Source: Amycolatopsis xylanica (GTDB lineage Bacteria > Actinomycetota > Actinomycetes > Mycobacteriales > Pseudonocardiaceae). From it: 64,000 bases of DNA. The notes under the pieces were generated by a model. The model did not search any database, was not told the origin of the DNA, and worked only from the letters and a program-made list of their open reading frames with translations. Each line of letters starts with the position of its first letter. The first letter of the stretch is position 1. The stretch is from assembly GCF_900107045.1 (NCBI RefSeq), contig NZ_FNON01000001.1, positions 186,001 through 250,000 of the forward strand. Reading direction: 5' to 3'. A program made the translations under genes and the position numbers. Shown here piece after piece: positions 7,668-17,083 of this stretch.

Positions 7668-8471
7668 ATGATCCCCGCAGTCTTCGCGGGCTTGTGTGAC
7701 GATGCCGCCGTATTCCCGCCCGGCTTGGCGCCACTGCCGGACGCGATCGCCGCGCACGACCTGTACAAGACGGCCTGGTACGCCGACCTGGTCGGTCCGC
7801 TGGTGCTCGCCGCGCCCGCGCTCGGCGGGCTGGGGGAGCTGCTCGCGCCGCGCGAAACCCCGCTCCCGATCGCGGTGACCTTGCCCGGCGGGCCCGCTCA
7901 GCTGGCCGGTGTGCTCGAGGCCGCCGGGGAGCTGCCGGTGGAGGTGCAGGCGCTGGAAATCGCCGTGCCCAACGGCATGGGGCCGGACGAAGTGCTCGAA
8001 GCGGTGACGGCCGCGACCGCCCCGGTGTACATCGAGATCCCGCGTGACGATCGCCGCGTGCCGCTGCTGCGTGCGCTCGCCGGGACGGGACACCGTGCCA
8101 AGTTCCGCACCGGGGGTGTCCGCGCCGACCTGTACCCCGACGAGGCCGAGCTGGCCGCCGCGATTCGCGCGGCCATCGAGGCGGGTGTCGCGTTCAAGGC
8201 CACCGCCGGGCTGCACCACGCGGTGCGCAACACCGATCCGGAGACCGGCTTCGAGCAGCACGGGTTCCTCAATCTGCTGCTCGCGGCGGGCGACCCCGAG
8301 CGTGCCGAAGAACTGCTCGCCGAGCGCGACGGCGATGTCGTCGCGGCGCGGGTGCGTGAGCTGGACGCCGGCGCGGTCCGCGCGCGGTTCACCTCGTTCG
8401 GCACCTGCAGCGTCAACGACCCACTGACCGAGCTGGCCGGTCTCGGCCTGCTGCCCCGAGGAGAGGCATGA
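7668..8471 (+). CDS. Conserved protein of unknown function in the fah operon
   Basis: A 267-residue soluble protein with no signal peptide. Alternating strands and helices, with motifs such as KFRTGGVRADLYPDEAELA and GVAFKATAGLHHAVR, suggest an alpha/beta barrel with conserved Lys and His residues in the barrel mouth. I recall the same kind of protein beside fumarylacetoacetase in other actinobacteria, but know of no assigned activity. It overlaps the following fumarylacetoacetase start by four bases (ATGA), so the two are translationally coupled. A role in aromatic amino acid breakdown is inferred from this context alone. A GAAGGAG ribosome site precedes the ATG. Confidence 0.8.
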   Translation: MIPAVFAGLCDDAAVFPPGLAPLPDAIAAHDLYKTAWYADLVGPLVLAAPALGGLGELLAPRETPLPIAVTLPGGPAQLAGVLEAAGELPVEVQALEIAVPNGMGPDEVLEAVTAATAPVYIEIPRDDRRVPLLRALAGTGHRAKFRTGGVRADLYPDEAELAAAIRAAIEAGVAFKATAGLHHAVRNTDPETGFEQHGFLNLLLAAGDPERAEELLAERDGDVVAARVRELDAGAVRARFTSFGTCSVNDPLTELAGLGLLPRGEA

Positions 8472-9640
8472 CCACGATCGACATCCCGGCCGGTTCCCCG
8501 TTCGGGACCGACAACCTGCCCTACGGCGTGTTCTCCGTCGGCGGTGGCACGCCGAGGGTCGGCGTCCGGGTGGGGGACTCCGTGCTCGACCTCGCCGCGG
8601 CGCTCGGCGACGACGTGTTCGCCGCGCCGTCGCTGAACCCGTTCATGGCGCAGGGGTACGACCGCTGGGTGGCGGTCCGGGAACGGATCAGCGCGCTCGT
8701 CGGTGGCGACGTGCCGGACGCGGCCGTGCACGCGGTCGCCGACGTCGCGCTCCACTTGCCGTTCGAGGTCGCGGACTACGTCGACTTCTACGCCTCCGAG
8801 CACCACGCGTCGAACGTCGGGCGGCTGTTCCGGCCGGACGCGGAACCGTTGCTGCCCAACTGGAAACACCTGCCGGTCGGTTACCACGGGCGCGCCGGGA
8901 CCGTCCTCGTCTCCGGCACGGACATCGTGCGCCCGAGCGGCCAGCGCAAGGGCCCGAACGACCCGGCGCCGGTCTTCGGCCCGAGCGCGCGGCTCGACAT
9001 CGAGGCCGAGCTGGGCTTCGTCGTCGGCACCGGCACGCCGCTGAACACCCCGATCGCCCCCGACGACTTCGCCAGGCACGTGTTCGGCGCGGTGCTGCTC
9101 AACGACTGGTCGGCCAGGGACATCCAGGCGTGGGAGTACGTGCCGCTGGGCCCGAACCTGGGCAAGAGCTTCGCGACCTCGATCTCGCCGTGGGTGGTGC
9201 CGATCCTGGCGCTGGAGGCCGCGCGGATCCCGCTGCCGGGCCAAGACCCCGAGCCGCTGCCGTACCTGCGCGAAAGCAGCCCGTGGGGCCTCGACATCGA
9301 CTTGGTCGTGGAATGGAACGGCGAAGAGGTCAGCCGCCCTCCCTTCCGCGAGATGTACTGGTCACCCGCGCAGATGCTGGCGCACATGACGGTCAACGGC
9401 GCGTCGTCGCGCACCGGCGACCTGTACGGCTCCGGCACGATCTCCGGCCCGGAAAAGCGCCAGCGCGGCGCGTTCCTCGAACTCAGCTGGGGCGGCAAGG
9501 AACCGCTCACCGTGAAGGGCGAGGAGCGCACCTTCCTGCTCGACGGCGACGAAGTGGTGATCACCGGCACCGCGCCCGGCGCGAACGGCGGCCGCATCGG
9601 CTTCGGCGAGGTCCGGGGACGCGTGCTCCCGGCCGACTAG
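8468..9640 (+). CDS. fahA: Fumarylacetoacetase
   Basis: A 390-residue enzyme that would hydrolyse fumarylacetoacetate to fumarate and acetoacetate, the last step of tyrosine/homogentisate degradation. The N-terminal SH3-like domain is followed by the FAH barrel. Family signatures are YVDFYASEHHASNVGRLFRP, LPVGYHGRAGTVLVSG, the metal-binding acidic cluster DIEAELGFVVG, LNDWSARDIQAWEYVPLGPN, GKSFATSISPWVV and a C-terminal GSGTISGPE. Hydroxyphenylpyruvate and homogentisate dioxygenase genes are not in this window, so the upstream steps must be encoded elsewhere. It is the last gene of the two-gene operon under the MarR gene. Confidence 0.96.
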   Translation: MTTIDIPAGSPFGTDNLPYGVFSVGGGTPRVGVRVGDSVLDLAAALGDDVFAAPSLNPFMAQGYDRWVAVRERISALVGGDVPDAAVHAVADVALHLPFEVADYVDFYASEHHASNVGRLFRPDAEPLLPNWKHLPVGYHGRAGTVLVSGTDIVRPSGQRKGPNDPAPVFGPSARLDIEAELGFVVGTGTPLNTPIAPDDFARHVFGAVLLNDWSARDIQAWEYVPLGPNLGKSFATSISPWVVPILALEAARIPLPGQDPEPLPYLRESSPWGLDIDLVVEWNGEEVSRPPFREMYWSPAQMLAHMTVNGASSRTGDLYGSGTISGPEKRQRGAFLELSWGGKEPLTVKGEERTFLLDGDEVVITGTAPGANGGRIGFGEVRGRVLPAD

Positions 9641-9647
9641 CCCTCAT

Positions 9648-9674
9648 GTGACCCGACTGTGATGGTCGGGCCAC
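9648..9674 (+). terminator. Stem-loop after fumarylacetoacetase
   Basis: Ten-nt arms GTGACCCGAC/GTCGGGCCAC with one mismatch begin eight bases after the stop codon. There is no T-run; termination is inferred from placement. Confidence 0.4.
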
Positions 9675-9687
9675 TTGACGGACTCGT

Positions 9688-9701
9688 TGTTATCGCTAAC
9701 A
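9688..9701. promoter_or_regulatory. LacI-type operator (arabinose box 1)
   Basis: TGTTATCGCTAACA matches the TGTTAGCGCTAACA consensus of the two other sites at one half (one mismatch). It lies 44 bp before the ATG of the adjacent lacI gene, which suggests autoregulation. Confidence 0.75.
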
Positions 9702-9745
9702 TTTGCGGCACCCGTCACGGCGGCGGGTGGACGGGATGCGGACGA

Positions 9746-10765
9746 ATGGCACGCGAAGACGCCGGCAAGGCGGGAAAACAGGCGAGCCTGGCCGATGTCG
9801 CGGCGCTGGCGGGCGTGTCCCACATGACGGTGTCGCGGGTGATCAACGAGACCGGCCCGGTGCGGGCCGAGACCAAGGCCCGCGTGCAGGCCGCCATCGA
9901 GAAGCTGGACTACCGGCTCAACACGGTCGCCCGGGCACTGGTCACCGGCCGGTCCGGGACGCTGGGCGTGATCGCGCTGGAGGCCAACCTTTACGGGCCG
10001 GCGAGCACCTTGAGCGGTATCGAAAGCGCGGCTCGCGAAGCGGGCTACGCGACGACGATCACGAGTATCACCAGGCCTGGCCGGTCGTCCATCGCGGACG
10101 CGGTGGACCGGCTGCGGCGCCAGGCCGTCGAAGGCATCATCGTGATCGCCCCGCACGTCACCGCCGCACGGGCGCTCGAAGCCGTGCCGGGCGACGTCCC
10201 GCTGGTCGCGGTCGGTGGCGGCGACGACGCGCCGGTGCCGGTCGTGTCCGTCGACCAGTACGACGGCGCGCGCCGGGCGACCGAGCACCTGCTCGCGCTC
10301 GGGCACAAGACCGTCTGGCACGTGGCGGGGCCCGGGGATTGGCTCGAAGCGCTCGACCGGGAGCGCGGCTGGCGGGAAACCCTGGAAGCCCACGGCGCGA
10401 AGATCCCGCCGGTGCTCCGGGGGGACTGGAGCGCGCGGTCCGGCTACGCGGCGGGGCGATCCCTCGTCGGCGAGCGCGGGATGGACGCGGTGTTCATGGC
10501 CAACGACCAGATGGCGCTGGGCTTTCTCCGCGCGTGCACAGAGGCGGGGATCAGCGTGCCCGGCGAGCTGCGGATCGTCGGGTTCGACGACGTGCCCGAG
10601 GCCGCGTACTACACACCGCCGCTCACGACGGTGCGCCAGGACTTCGTCGAGGTGGGCCGCCGCACGTACGCGGTGCTGAGCGAGCGGATGAACGGCGGCG
10701 CGCACCGGGCCAGGGATCTGGTCGCGCCGGAGCTGATCGTGCGGGAGAGCACCGGTTTGTCTTGA
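9746..10765 (+). CDS. LacI-family repressor of the arabinose/furanose locus
   Basis: A 339-residue regulator. The N-terminal helix-turn-helix reads ASLADVAALAGVSHMTVSRV, followed by the hinge region (KLDYRLNTVARALVTGRS) and a periplasmic-binding-protein-like effector domain ending VRQDFVEVGRRTYAVL. The start was placed at ATG 9746, directly before the helix-turn-helix, because the longer frame begins with non-family sequence and overlaps the operator. The sole dyads of LacI type nearby are the three GTTAGCGCTAAC-like boxes before this gene, before the ytfQ-like gene and before araB. It is therefore the likely local repressor, with L-arabinose or a phosphorylated derivative as the plausible inducer. 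Confidence 0.93.
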   Translation: MAREDAGKAGKQASLADVAALAGVSHMTVSRVINETGPVRAETKARVQAAIEKLDYRLNTVARALVTGRSGTLGVIALEANLYGPASTLSGIESAAREAGYATTITSITRPGRSSIADAVDRLRRQAVEGIIVIAPHVTAARALEAVPGDVPLVAVGGGDDAPVPVVSVDQYDGARRATEHLLALGHKTVWHVAGPGDWLEALDRERGWRETLEAHGAKIPPVLRGDWSARSGYAAGRSLVGERGMDAVFMANDQMALGFLRACTEAGISVPGELRIVGFDDVPEAAYYTPPLTTVRQDFVEVGRRTYAVLSERMNGGAHRARDLVAPELIVRESTGLS

Positions 10766-10800
10766 GATCGGGGATCGCCGCTGGGTGGGTCCCGCCTGAA

Positions 10801-10814
10801 TGTTAGCGCTAACT
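10801..10814. promoter_or_regulatory. LacI-type operator (arabinose box 2)
   Basis: TGTTAGCGCTAACT is palindromic over 12 bp (GTTAGCGCTAAC) and ends 30 bp upstream of the GTG start of the furanose-binding protein gene. It would cover the promoter or early transcribed region of the importer operon. Confidence 0.85.
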
Positions 10815-10844
10815 CAACTGATCAACGCGGATCTAGGAGTCGAT

Positions 10845-11810
10845 GTGGCAAGAGGGACAGTGGCCGCCGCGATGGCGGGATTGCTGCTGCTCACCGCCTG
10901 CGGTGGCGGCGGCAAGGCGGCGAACGGAAGTGGCGCGATCACCTTGGGGTTCGCCCAGGTCGGCGCGGAAAGCGGCTGGCGGACGGCGAACACGAAGTCC
11001 GTCCAGGACGCCGCGAAGGCAGCCGGGATCGAGCTGAAGTTCTCCGACGCGCAGCAGAAGCAGGAGAACCAGATCACCGCGATCCGGTCGTACATCCAGC
11101 AGAAGGTGAAGGTGATCGCCTTCTCGCCGGTGGTCGAGTCCGGCTGGGACACCGTGCTCAAGGAGGCGAAGGCCGCCAACATCCCCGTCATCCTGACCGA
11201 CCGTGCGGTCGACTCCCCGGACAAGACGCTCTACAAGACCTTCCTGGGCTCGGATTTCGTGGCGGAGGGCAAGAAGGCGGGGGAGTGGCTGACCAAGGAG
11301 TACGCGTCGGCGGCCGGTGACGTGAACATCGTCGAGCTGCAGGGCACCACCGGATCCGCGCCCGCGAACGACCGCAAGAAGGGGTTCGGCGACGTCATCG
11401 CCGCGAACCCGAGGTTCAAGGTCGTCGCCTCGCAGACCGGCGAGTTCACCCGCGCCAAAGGCAAGGAGGTCATGGAGGCCTTCCTGAAGTCCCAGCCCAA
11501 GATCGACGTGCTGTACGCGCACAACGACGACATGGCGCTCGGCGCGATCGAGGCCATCCAGGCCGCGGGGAAGGTGCCGGGCAAGGACATCAAGATCGTC
11601 TCGGTCGACGGGGTGCGTGACGCGCTGCAGGCCTTGGCCGACGGCAAGATCAACCACGTCGTCGAGTGCAACCCGCTGCTCGGCCCGCAGCTGATGGACC
11701 TGGTCAAGAAGGTCGTCGCGGGCGAGCAGGTGCCGCCGCGCATCGAGACGACGGAGACCGAATTCGACCAGGCGGCCGCGAAGGCCGCGCTGCCCCAGCG
11801 GCAGTACTGA
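10845..11810 (+). CDS. ytfQ: Furanose ABC importer substrate-binding lipoprotein (YtfQ-like)
   Basis: A 321-residue lipoprotein: signal peptide with lipobox LLTAC, then a periplasmic-binding-protein type 1 fold. Several stretches closely resemble E. coli YtfQ: GFAQVGAESGWR, QQKQENQITAIRSYIQQ, APANDRKKGFGDVI, EFTRAKGKEVMEAFLK and LYAHNDDMALGAIEAI. YtfQ binds galactofuranose and arabinofuranose, which fits an arabinose locus. The GTG start is set by an upstream TAGGAG ribosome site five bases away; an earlier in-frame ATG lies inside the operator and is unlikely. First gene of a four-gene importer operon. Confidence 0.93.
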   Translation: MARGTVAAAMAGLLLLTACGGGGKAANGSGAITLGFAQVGAESGWRTANTKSVQDAAKAAGIELKFSDAQQKQENQITAIRSYIQQKVKVIAFSPVVESGWDTVLKEAKAANIPVILTDRAVDSPDKTLYKTFLGSDFVAEGKKAGEWLTKEYASAAGDVNIVELQGTTGSAPANDRKKGFGDVIAANPRFKVVASQTGEFTRAKGKEVMEAFLKSQPKIDVLYAHNDDMALGAIEAIQAAGKVPGKDIKIVSVDGVRDALQALADGKINHVVECNPLLGPQLMDLVKKVVAGEQVPPRIETTETEFDQAAAKAALPQRQY

Positions 11811-11814
11811 GCCG

Positions 11815-13335
11815 ATGTCGCGGCCTCGCGCGCTGGTGCGCATGAGTCACATCCGGAAGGAGTTCCCGGGTGTGCTCGCACTCGACGACGTCGGCTTCCG
11901 GATGTTCCCCGGCGAGGTGCACGCCTTGATGGGGGAGAACGGCGCGGGCAAGTCCACGCTCATCAAGGTGCTGACCGGCGTGCACGGGGTGGACGACGGC
12001 AGCGTCGAGCTCGACGGTTCGCCCGTCGCGTTCGGCACGCCGGGCGAAGCGCGGCGTGCCGGGGTGAGCACGGTCTATCAGGAGGTCAACCTCTGCCCGA
12101 ACCTGTCGGTCGCGGAGAACATCTGCCTCGGCAGGGAACCGCGGCGGCGTGGCCGGATCGACTGGCGTGGGATGCGGCGGCGCGCCGAGGCCCTGCTGGC
12201 GAGGCTGGACGTCGAGGTGGACGTCACGGCCGAGCTCGGGAGCTGCTCGATCGCGGTGCAGCAGCTCGTGGCGATCGCCAGGGCGCTCGACGTCGAAGCA
12301 CGCGTGCTGGTGCTCGACGAGCCCACGTCCAGCCTCGACGCCGGCGAGGTCGACCGGCTGCTGGCCGTGCTCCGCTCGCTGCGCGACGAGGGGATGGCGA
12401 TCCTGTTCGTCTCGCACTTCATCGACCAGGTCTTCGCCGTCGCTGACCGGATGACCGTGCTGCGCAACGGAAAGCTCGTCGGCGAGTACCGCACCGAGGA
12501 GATCACCCCGGTCGAGCTGGTGACCAGGATGCTCGGCAAGGAACTCGCCGCGCTCGAGGATCTGGAGGAGGCCGGGCACAGCCGCGCCGAGGTGGCGGGC
12601 GCGCCGGTCCTGCTGGTGGCGGACGACCTCGGACGCCGGGGTGGCATCGCGCCGTTCTCACTCGACATCCGCGAAGGCGAGGTGCTGGGGCTGGCGGGCC
12701 TGCTCGGTTCCGGGCGCACCGAACTGGCCAGGTTGCTGTTCGGCGCGGACCAGGCGGACAGCGGCTCGATGAGCATCGGTGGTGAGACGACGGCGTTGCG
12801 CGGTCCTCGCGCCGGGCTGGACCACGGGATCGCGTTCTGCTCCGAGAACCGCAAAACCGAAGGGCTGATCGAGGAGCTCACCGTGCGCGAGAACATCGTG
12901 CTCGCGCTCCAGGCGTCGAAGGGCTGGGCCCGGCCGTTGACGCGGCGCCGTCAGGACGAGATCGCCGCGCGCTACATCGAGGCGCTGGACATTCGGCCCG
13001 CGAATCCCGAGGCCAGGGTCGGTGAGCTCAGCGGCGGCAATCAGCAGAAGGTGCTGCTCGCCAGATGGCTCATCACCGAACCGCGCTTGCTGATCCTCGA
13101 CGAGCCGACCAGGGGCATCGACATCGGCGCCAAGACGGAGATCCAGCGCCTGGTCACCCGGCTCTCCGCGGACGGGATGGCGGTGGTGTTCGTCTCGGCC
13201 GAGCTGGAGGAGGTGCTGCGGCTGAGTCATCGCGTCGCGGTGCTGCGCGACCGCGTGGTGGTCGCGCAGGTGGACAACGACTCGCTGACCGCGGAGCGGC
13301 TCATGGCGGTCATGGCCGAGGGAGTGGCCCGATGA
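11815..13335 (+). CDS. ytfR: Furanose ABC importer ATPase (YtfR-like, two nucleotide-binding domains)
   Basis: A 506-residue duplicated ATPase of the CUT2 (ribose/galactofuranose) class. The N-terminal domain has Walker [10 protein letters not shown] and Walker B VLVLDEPTSSLD. Its signature motif region is degenerate (SCSIAVQQLVAIARAL). The C-terminal domain carries the good signature [15 protein letters not shown] and Walker [13 protein letters not shown]. Its Walker A region is GLLGSGRTE without the lysine. This asymmetry is normal for CUT2 ATPases. It follows the binding-protein gene by four bases and its stop overlaps the first permease start (ATGA). Confidence 0.95.
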   Translation: MSRPRALVRMSHIRKEFPGVLALDDVGFRMFPGEVHALMGENGAGKSTLIKVLTGVHGVDDGSVELDGSPVAFGTPGEARRAGVSTVYQEVNLCPNLSVAENICLGREPRRRGRIDWRGMRRRAEALLARLDVEVDVTAELGSCSIAVQQLVAIARALDVEARVLVLDEPTSSLDAGEVDRLLAVLRSLRDEGMAILFVSHFIDQVFAVADRMTVLRNGKLVGEYRTEEITPVELVTRMLGKELAALEDLEEAGHSRAEVAGAPVLLVADDLGRRGGIAPFSLDIREGEVLGLAGLLGSGRTELARLLFGADQADSGSMSIGGETTALRGPRAGLDHGIAFCSENRKTEGLIEELTVRENIVLALQASKGWARPLTRRRQDEIAARYIEALDIRPANPEARVGELSGGNQQKVLLARWLITEPRLLILDEPTRGIDIGAKTEIQRLVTRLSADGMAVVFVSAELEEVLRLSHRVAVLRDRVVVAQVDNDSLTAERLMAVMAEGVAR

Positions 13336-14366
13336 CGAAACACCGGTTGTTCTGGCCCGTGGCCGCGCTGCTGGCGTTGCTGCTGGCCGACCTGATCGCG
13401 CGGCCGTCGTTCTTCGCGGTCGAGCTGCGCGACGGTCATCTCTACGGGAACGTGATCGACATCCTCAAGAACGGGGCGCCGCTGATCCTCATCGCGATCG
13501 GCATGACACTGGTCGTGGCCACGCGCGGGATCGACCTCTCGGTCGGCGCGGTGGTGGCGATCAGCGGCGCGCTGGCCTGCCTGCACATCAGCGGCCTCGG
13601 TGACCCCGGCGGCGTCGGCGGCGTGCTCGCGGCGGTCGGGCTGGCGCTCGGGCTGAGCCTGGCGCTCGGCGCGTGGAACGGCTGGCTGGTCGCGGTGCTG
13701 GGCATCCAGCCGATCATCGCGACGCTGATCCTGATGGTCGCGGGGCGCGGTATCGCGCAGCTGATCACCGGCGGGCAGATCATCACCATCAACTCCGGGC
13801 CGTACGAGTGGATCGGCAGCGGGTTCGTGCTGACGCTGCCGAGCGCGATCCTGATCGCGCTGGCGGTGTTCGCCATCGCGTCGGTGCTGGTGCGCCGGTC
13901 GGCGCTGGGGCTGCTGCTCGAGTCGGTCGGCGGCAATCCCGAGGCGAGCAGGCTGGCCGGGCTGCGGTCGGCCCGGCTGATCTGGCTCACGTATGTCTTC
14001 TGTGGACTGTGCGCGGGCATCGCCGGGCTGATGATCAGCGCGAACGTGCACAGCGCCGACGGCAACAACGCCGGGCAGTTCATCGAGCTCGACGCGATCC
14101 TCGCGGTCGTGATCGGCGGCACTCAGCTGACCGGCGGCCGGTTCTCGCTCGGCGGTTCGGTGATCGGCGCGGTGCTGATCCAGACGCTGACCACCACGGT
14201 CTACGCGCTCGGTATCGCTCCGCAGGCGATCATGCTGGTCAAGGCCGTCGTGGTGCTCGCGGTCTGCCTGCTGCAGTCGCCCAGGTTCCGGCGGAAGCCA
14301 GGCAGGCGCGTGGTGCGGCCGATCGCCCCGGCCGAAACTCCGGAGAAGGTGGAGGCGGCGGTATGA
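13332..14366 (+). CDS. ytfT: Furanose ABC importer permease (YtfT-like)
   Basis: A 344-residue integral membrane protein of the BPD_transp_2 family with about eight to ten hydrophobic helices. The first is WPVAALLALLLADLIA, and GMTLVVATRGIDLSVGAVVAISGAL is the conserved cytoplasm-facing loop typical of CUT2 permeases. A second family signature near the C-terminus is AILAVVIGGTQLTGGRFSLGG. The start is the ATG overlapping the ATPase stop. It should pair with the following permease as a heterodimer, as in YtfT/YjfF. Confidence 0.92.
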   Translation: MTKHRLFWPVAALLALLLADLIARPSFFAVELRDGHLYGNVIDILKNGAPLILIAIGMTLVVATRGIDLSVGAVVAISGALACLHISGLGDPGGVGGVLAAVGLALGLSLALGAWNGWLVAVLGIQPIIATLILMVAGRGIAQLITGGQIITINSGPYEWIGSGFVLTLPSAILIALAVFAIASVLVRRSALGLLLESVGGNPEASRLAGLRSARLIWLTYVFCGLCAGIAGLMISANVHSADGNNAGQFIELDAILAVVIGGTQLTGGRFSLGGSVIGAVLIQTLTTTVYALGIAPQAIMLVKAVVVLAVCLLQSPRFRRKPGRRVVRPIAPAETPEKVEAAV

Positions 14367-15337
14367 CGACGCTCAAGGGCTACCGGCCTCGGCAACGGCA
14401 TCTGCCGATTCTCGCGACGATGGCGATGCTCATCGGCGCCTATGTCTTCGGTGCGGTGAGCTATGAGGCGTTCGGATCGGGCCAGGTCGTGCTCGATCTG
14501 TTCATCAACAACGCCTTCCTGCTGGTGGTCGCGGTCGGGATGACGTTCGTGATCCTCACCGGTGGGATCGACCTGTCCGTCGGCTCGGTGGTCGCACTGT
14601 CCACTGTGGTCTGTGGAGACCTGCTGCAGAACCAGGGCTGGCCGGTGGCCGCGGTGGTCCCGGCGGTGCTGGTGCTCGGCGCCGCGCTGGGGTCCGGGAT
14701 GGGCGTGCTGATCCACGTCTTCGAGATCCAGCCGTTCATCGCCACGCTGATCGGGATGTTCTTCGCCAGGGGGCTTTGTTACACGATCAGCACCCAGGCG
14801 TACTCGATCGACGACCCGGCGATCGCCGCGCTCGCGCAGACCCAGATCCCGCTCGGCGGCGAGCTGCACGTGTCGATCGGGGTCGTCGTCGCGCTGGTCG
14901 TGGTGGCGGTCGGGGCGTATGTCCTTTACGGCACACGGTTCGGGCGCACGGTGTACGCGATCGGCGGCAATGCCAAGTCCGCGTCGCTGATGGGCTTGGC
15001 CGTCGGCCGGGTGAAGATCGCGGTCTACACGCTGAGCGGATTCTGCTCGGCGCTGGGCGGGCTGCTTCTGGTGCTGTACAAGTCTTCCGGGGATCCGCTC
15101 AACGGGATCGGGCTGGAGCTGACCGCGATCGCGGCGGTGGTCATCGGCGGCACCCTGCTGACCGGTGGCTCCGGCTACGTGCTCGGCACCGTGCTCGGGA
15201 TCATGGTGTTGGGCATCATCCAGACCTTGATCACCTTCGACGGCACGCTGAACTCCTGGTGGACCTCGATCATCACGGGCGCGCTGCTGTTCGTCTTCAT
15301 CGCTCTGCAAAGGCTGGTCGTCCGCAGGGGGTCGTGA
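14363..15337 (+). CDS. yjfF: Furanose ABC importer permease (YjfF-like)
   Basis: A 324-residue polytopic membrane protein of the same family as its neighbour, sharing TFVILTGGIDLSVGSVVALSTV and TAIAAVVIGGTLLTGGSGYVLG. The segment IQPFIATLIGMFFARGLCYTIS is typical of YjfF. It overlaps the upstream permease stop by four bases. Its own TGA stop codon lies inside the left arm of a long palindromic repeat, so the mRNA can fold immediately at the stop; this probably separates the importer operon from araB. Confidence 0.92.
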   Translation: MTTLKGYRPRQRHLPILATMAMLIGAYVFGAVSYEAFGSGQVVLDLFINNAFLLVVAVGMTFVILTGGIDLSVGSVVALSTVVCGDLLQNQGWPVAAVVPAVLVLGAALGSGMGVLIHVFEIQPFIATLIGMFFARGLCYTISTQAYSIDDPAIAALAQTQIPLGGELHVSIGVVVALVVVAVGAYVLYGTRFGRTVYAIGGNAKSASLMGLAVGRVKIAVYTLSGFCSALGGLLLVLYKSSGDPLNGIGLELTAIAAVVIGGTLLTGGSGYVLGTVLGIMVLGIIQTLITFDGTLNSWWTSIITGALLFVFIALQRLVVRRGS

Positions 15338-15376
15338 GTGTTCCCGACGGTTCTAACCGTCGGGAACACTCACGAC
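15331..15376 (+). terminator. Palindromic intergenic repeat, copy 2
   Basis: A perfect 22-bp stem with a 2-nt loop (CT). The outer arms contain CGTGAGTG/CACTCACG and the centre is ACGGTTCTAACCGT. The stop codon of the YjfF-like gene is part of the left arm. It stands immediately upstream of the araB operator. Confidence 0.8.
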
Positions 15377-15378
15377 TC

Positions 15379-15392
15379 TGTTAGCGCTAACA
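15379..15392. promoter_or_regulatory. LacI-type operator (arabinose box 3)
   Basis: TGTTAGCGCTAACA is a perfect 14-bp palindrome, the best copy of the three. It ends 23 bp before the araB GTG and 10 bp before the AAGGAGGA ribosome site, so repressor bound here would block the ara operon. Confidence 0.88.
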
Positions 15393-15415
15393 CTCACGTC
15401 TCAAGGAGGACTCAG

Positions 15416-17083
15416 GTGAGCACAGGGGAGCCGCTCGTCGTCGGCGTCGACTTCGGGACGCTGTCCGGGCGGGCGGTGGTCGTGCGCGTCCGTGACGGCG
15501 CGGAGCTGGGCAGTGCCGTGTCGCCGTACTGGCACGGCGTGGTCGATCGGGTGCTGCCCAAGACCGGCAGGGAACTGCCGCCCGGCTGGGCGTTGCAGAT
15601 GCCGTCGGACTACCTGAACGTGCTGCGCACCGCGGTGCCCGCGGCGCTCGAAGCAGCACGGGCCGATCCAGGGGACGTGATCGGGATCGGCACCGATTTC
15701 ACCGCCTGCACCATGGTCCCGACCACTGCCGACGGCACGCCACTGTGCGAGCTGCCCGAGTTCGAGGACGAGCCGCACGCCTACGTGAAGCTTTGGCGCC
15801 ACCATGCCGCCCAGTCCCAGGCCGACCGGATCAACGCACTCGCCGCCGCGCGCGACGAGCGGTGGCTGGCACGGTACGGCGGGCTCATCTCGGCCGAATG
15901 GGAGTTCGCCAAGGCGCTGGAGGTCTTCGAAGAGGCGCCGCACGTCTACGACGCGATGCGGCACTGGGTCGAGCTGGCCGACTGGATCGTCTGGCAGCTC
16001 TGTGGCACCTATGTCCGCAACGCCTGCACGGCCGGGTACAAGGGAATCCTGCAGGACGGCCGGTATCCGAGCGCCGAGTTCCTCAAGGAGCTGGGCTTCG
16101 AATCCTTTGTGGACGACAAGCTCGCGCAGCCGCTGGGCGCCTTGGGCGCGAAGGCGGGTGGTCTCACCGCGCGGGCGGCGGAATGGACGGGACTGCCCGA
16201 GGGCATCGCGGTCGCCGTCGGCAATGTCGACGCGCATGTCACCGCGGCCGCCGTGCGGGCGGTCGAGCCTGGCCAGATGGTCGCGATCATGGGCACGTCG
16301 ACCTGTCACGTGATGAACGGCGCCGAACTGCGTGAGGTGCCGGGGATGTGTGGTGTGGTCGACGGCGGCATCGTGGCGGGTCAGTGGGGTTACGAGGCCG
16401 GGCAGAGCGGGGTCGGGGACATCTTCGGCTGGTTCGTCGAGCATGGCGTCCCGGCGTCCTATGTGGAGGAAGCCGATCGGGCGGGTGTTTCTGTGCATGA
16501 CCTGCTCACCGGGCTCGCCGCGGATCAGGAGATCGGCGAGCACGGGCTGGTGGCGCTCGACTGGCACAGCGGCAACCGGTCGGTGCTCGTCGACCATGAG
16601 CTGTCCGGCGTGATCGTCGGCCAGACGCTGGCCACGCGTGCGGAGGACATCTACCGCGCGCTGCTGGAAGCGACCGCGTTCGGCACCCAGAAGATCATCG
16701 AAACCTTTGGCGGGGCAGGTGTTCCGGTCACCGAGCTGATCGTCGCGGGCGGGCTGGTCAAGAACGAGCTGCTGATGCAGATCTACGCCGACGTGACGAA
16801 CCTGCCGCTGTCGGTCGCCGGGTCAGCGCAGGGACCGGCGCTCGGCTCCGCGATCCACGCCGCGGTCGCCGCGGGCGCGTATCCGGACGTGCCTGCCGCG
16901 TCCGCGGTCATGGGCTCGGTCCGGCGCGCCGTGTACCGCCCGATTCCGGAGAACGTCTTGGCCTACAACGAGCTTTACGCCGAGTACCTCAACCTTCACG
17001 ACTACTTCGGCCGTGGCGGCAACGACGTCATGCACCGACTGGCCGCACGCCGCCGCGCCGTCCGGAAAGGACAGAGCCGATGA
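15416..17083 (+). CDS. araB: Ribulokinase
   Basis: A 555-residue FGGY-family kinase that phosphorylates L-ribulose to L-ribulose 5-phosphate. The N-terminal ATPase strand [18 protein letters not shown] is diagnostic for ribulokinases. Also visible are [17 protein letters not shown]-like [27 protein letters not shown] with GTSTCHV, and the C-terminal adenosine-binding [20 protein letters not shown]. The GTG start follows AAGGAGGA by five bases. It is the first gene of the araB-araD-araA-chvE-gguA-gguB operon and overlaps araD by four bases. Confidence 0.97.
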   Translation: MSTGEPLVVGVDFGTLSGRAVVVRVRDGAELGSAVSPYWHGVVDRVLPKTGRELPPGWALQMPSDYLNVLRTAVPAALEAARADPGDVIGIGTDFTACTMVPTTADGTPLCELPEFEDEPHAYVKLWRHHAAQSQADRINALAAARDERWLARYGGLISAEWEFAKALEVFEEAPHVYDAMRHWVELADWIVWQLCGTYVRNACTAGYKGILQDGRYPSAEFLKELGFESFVDDKLAQPLGALGAKAGGLTARAAEWTGLPEGIAVAVGNVDAHVTAAAVRAVEPGQMVAIMGTSTCHVMNGAELREVPGMCGVVDGGIVAGQWGYEAGQSGVGDIFGWFVEHGVPASYVEEADRAGVSVHDLLTGLAADQEIGEHGLVALDWHSGNRSVLVDHELSGVIVGQTLATRAEDIYRALLEATAFGTQKIIETFGGAGVPVTELIVAGGLVKNELLMQIYADVTNLPLSVAGSAQGPALGSAIHAAVAAGAYPDVPAASAVMGSVRRAVYRPIPENVLAYNELYAEYLNLHDYFGRGGNDVMHRLAARRRAVRKGQSR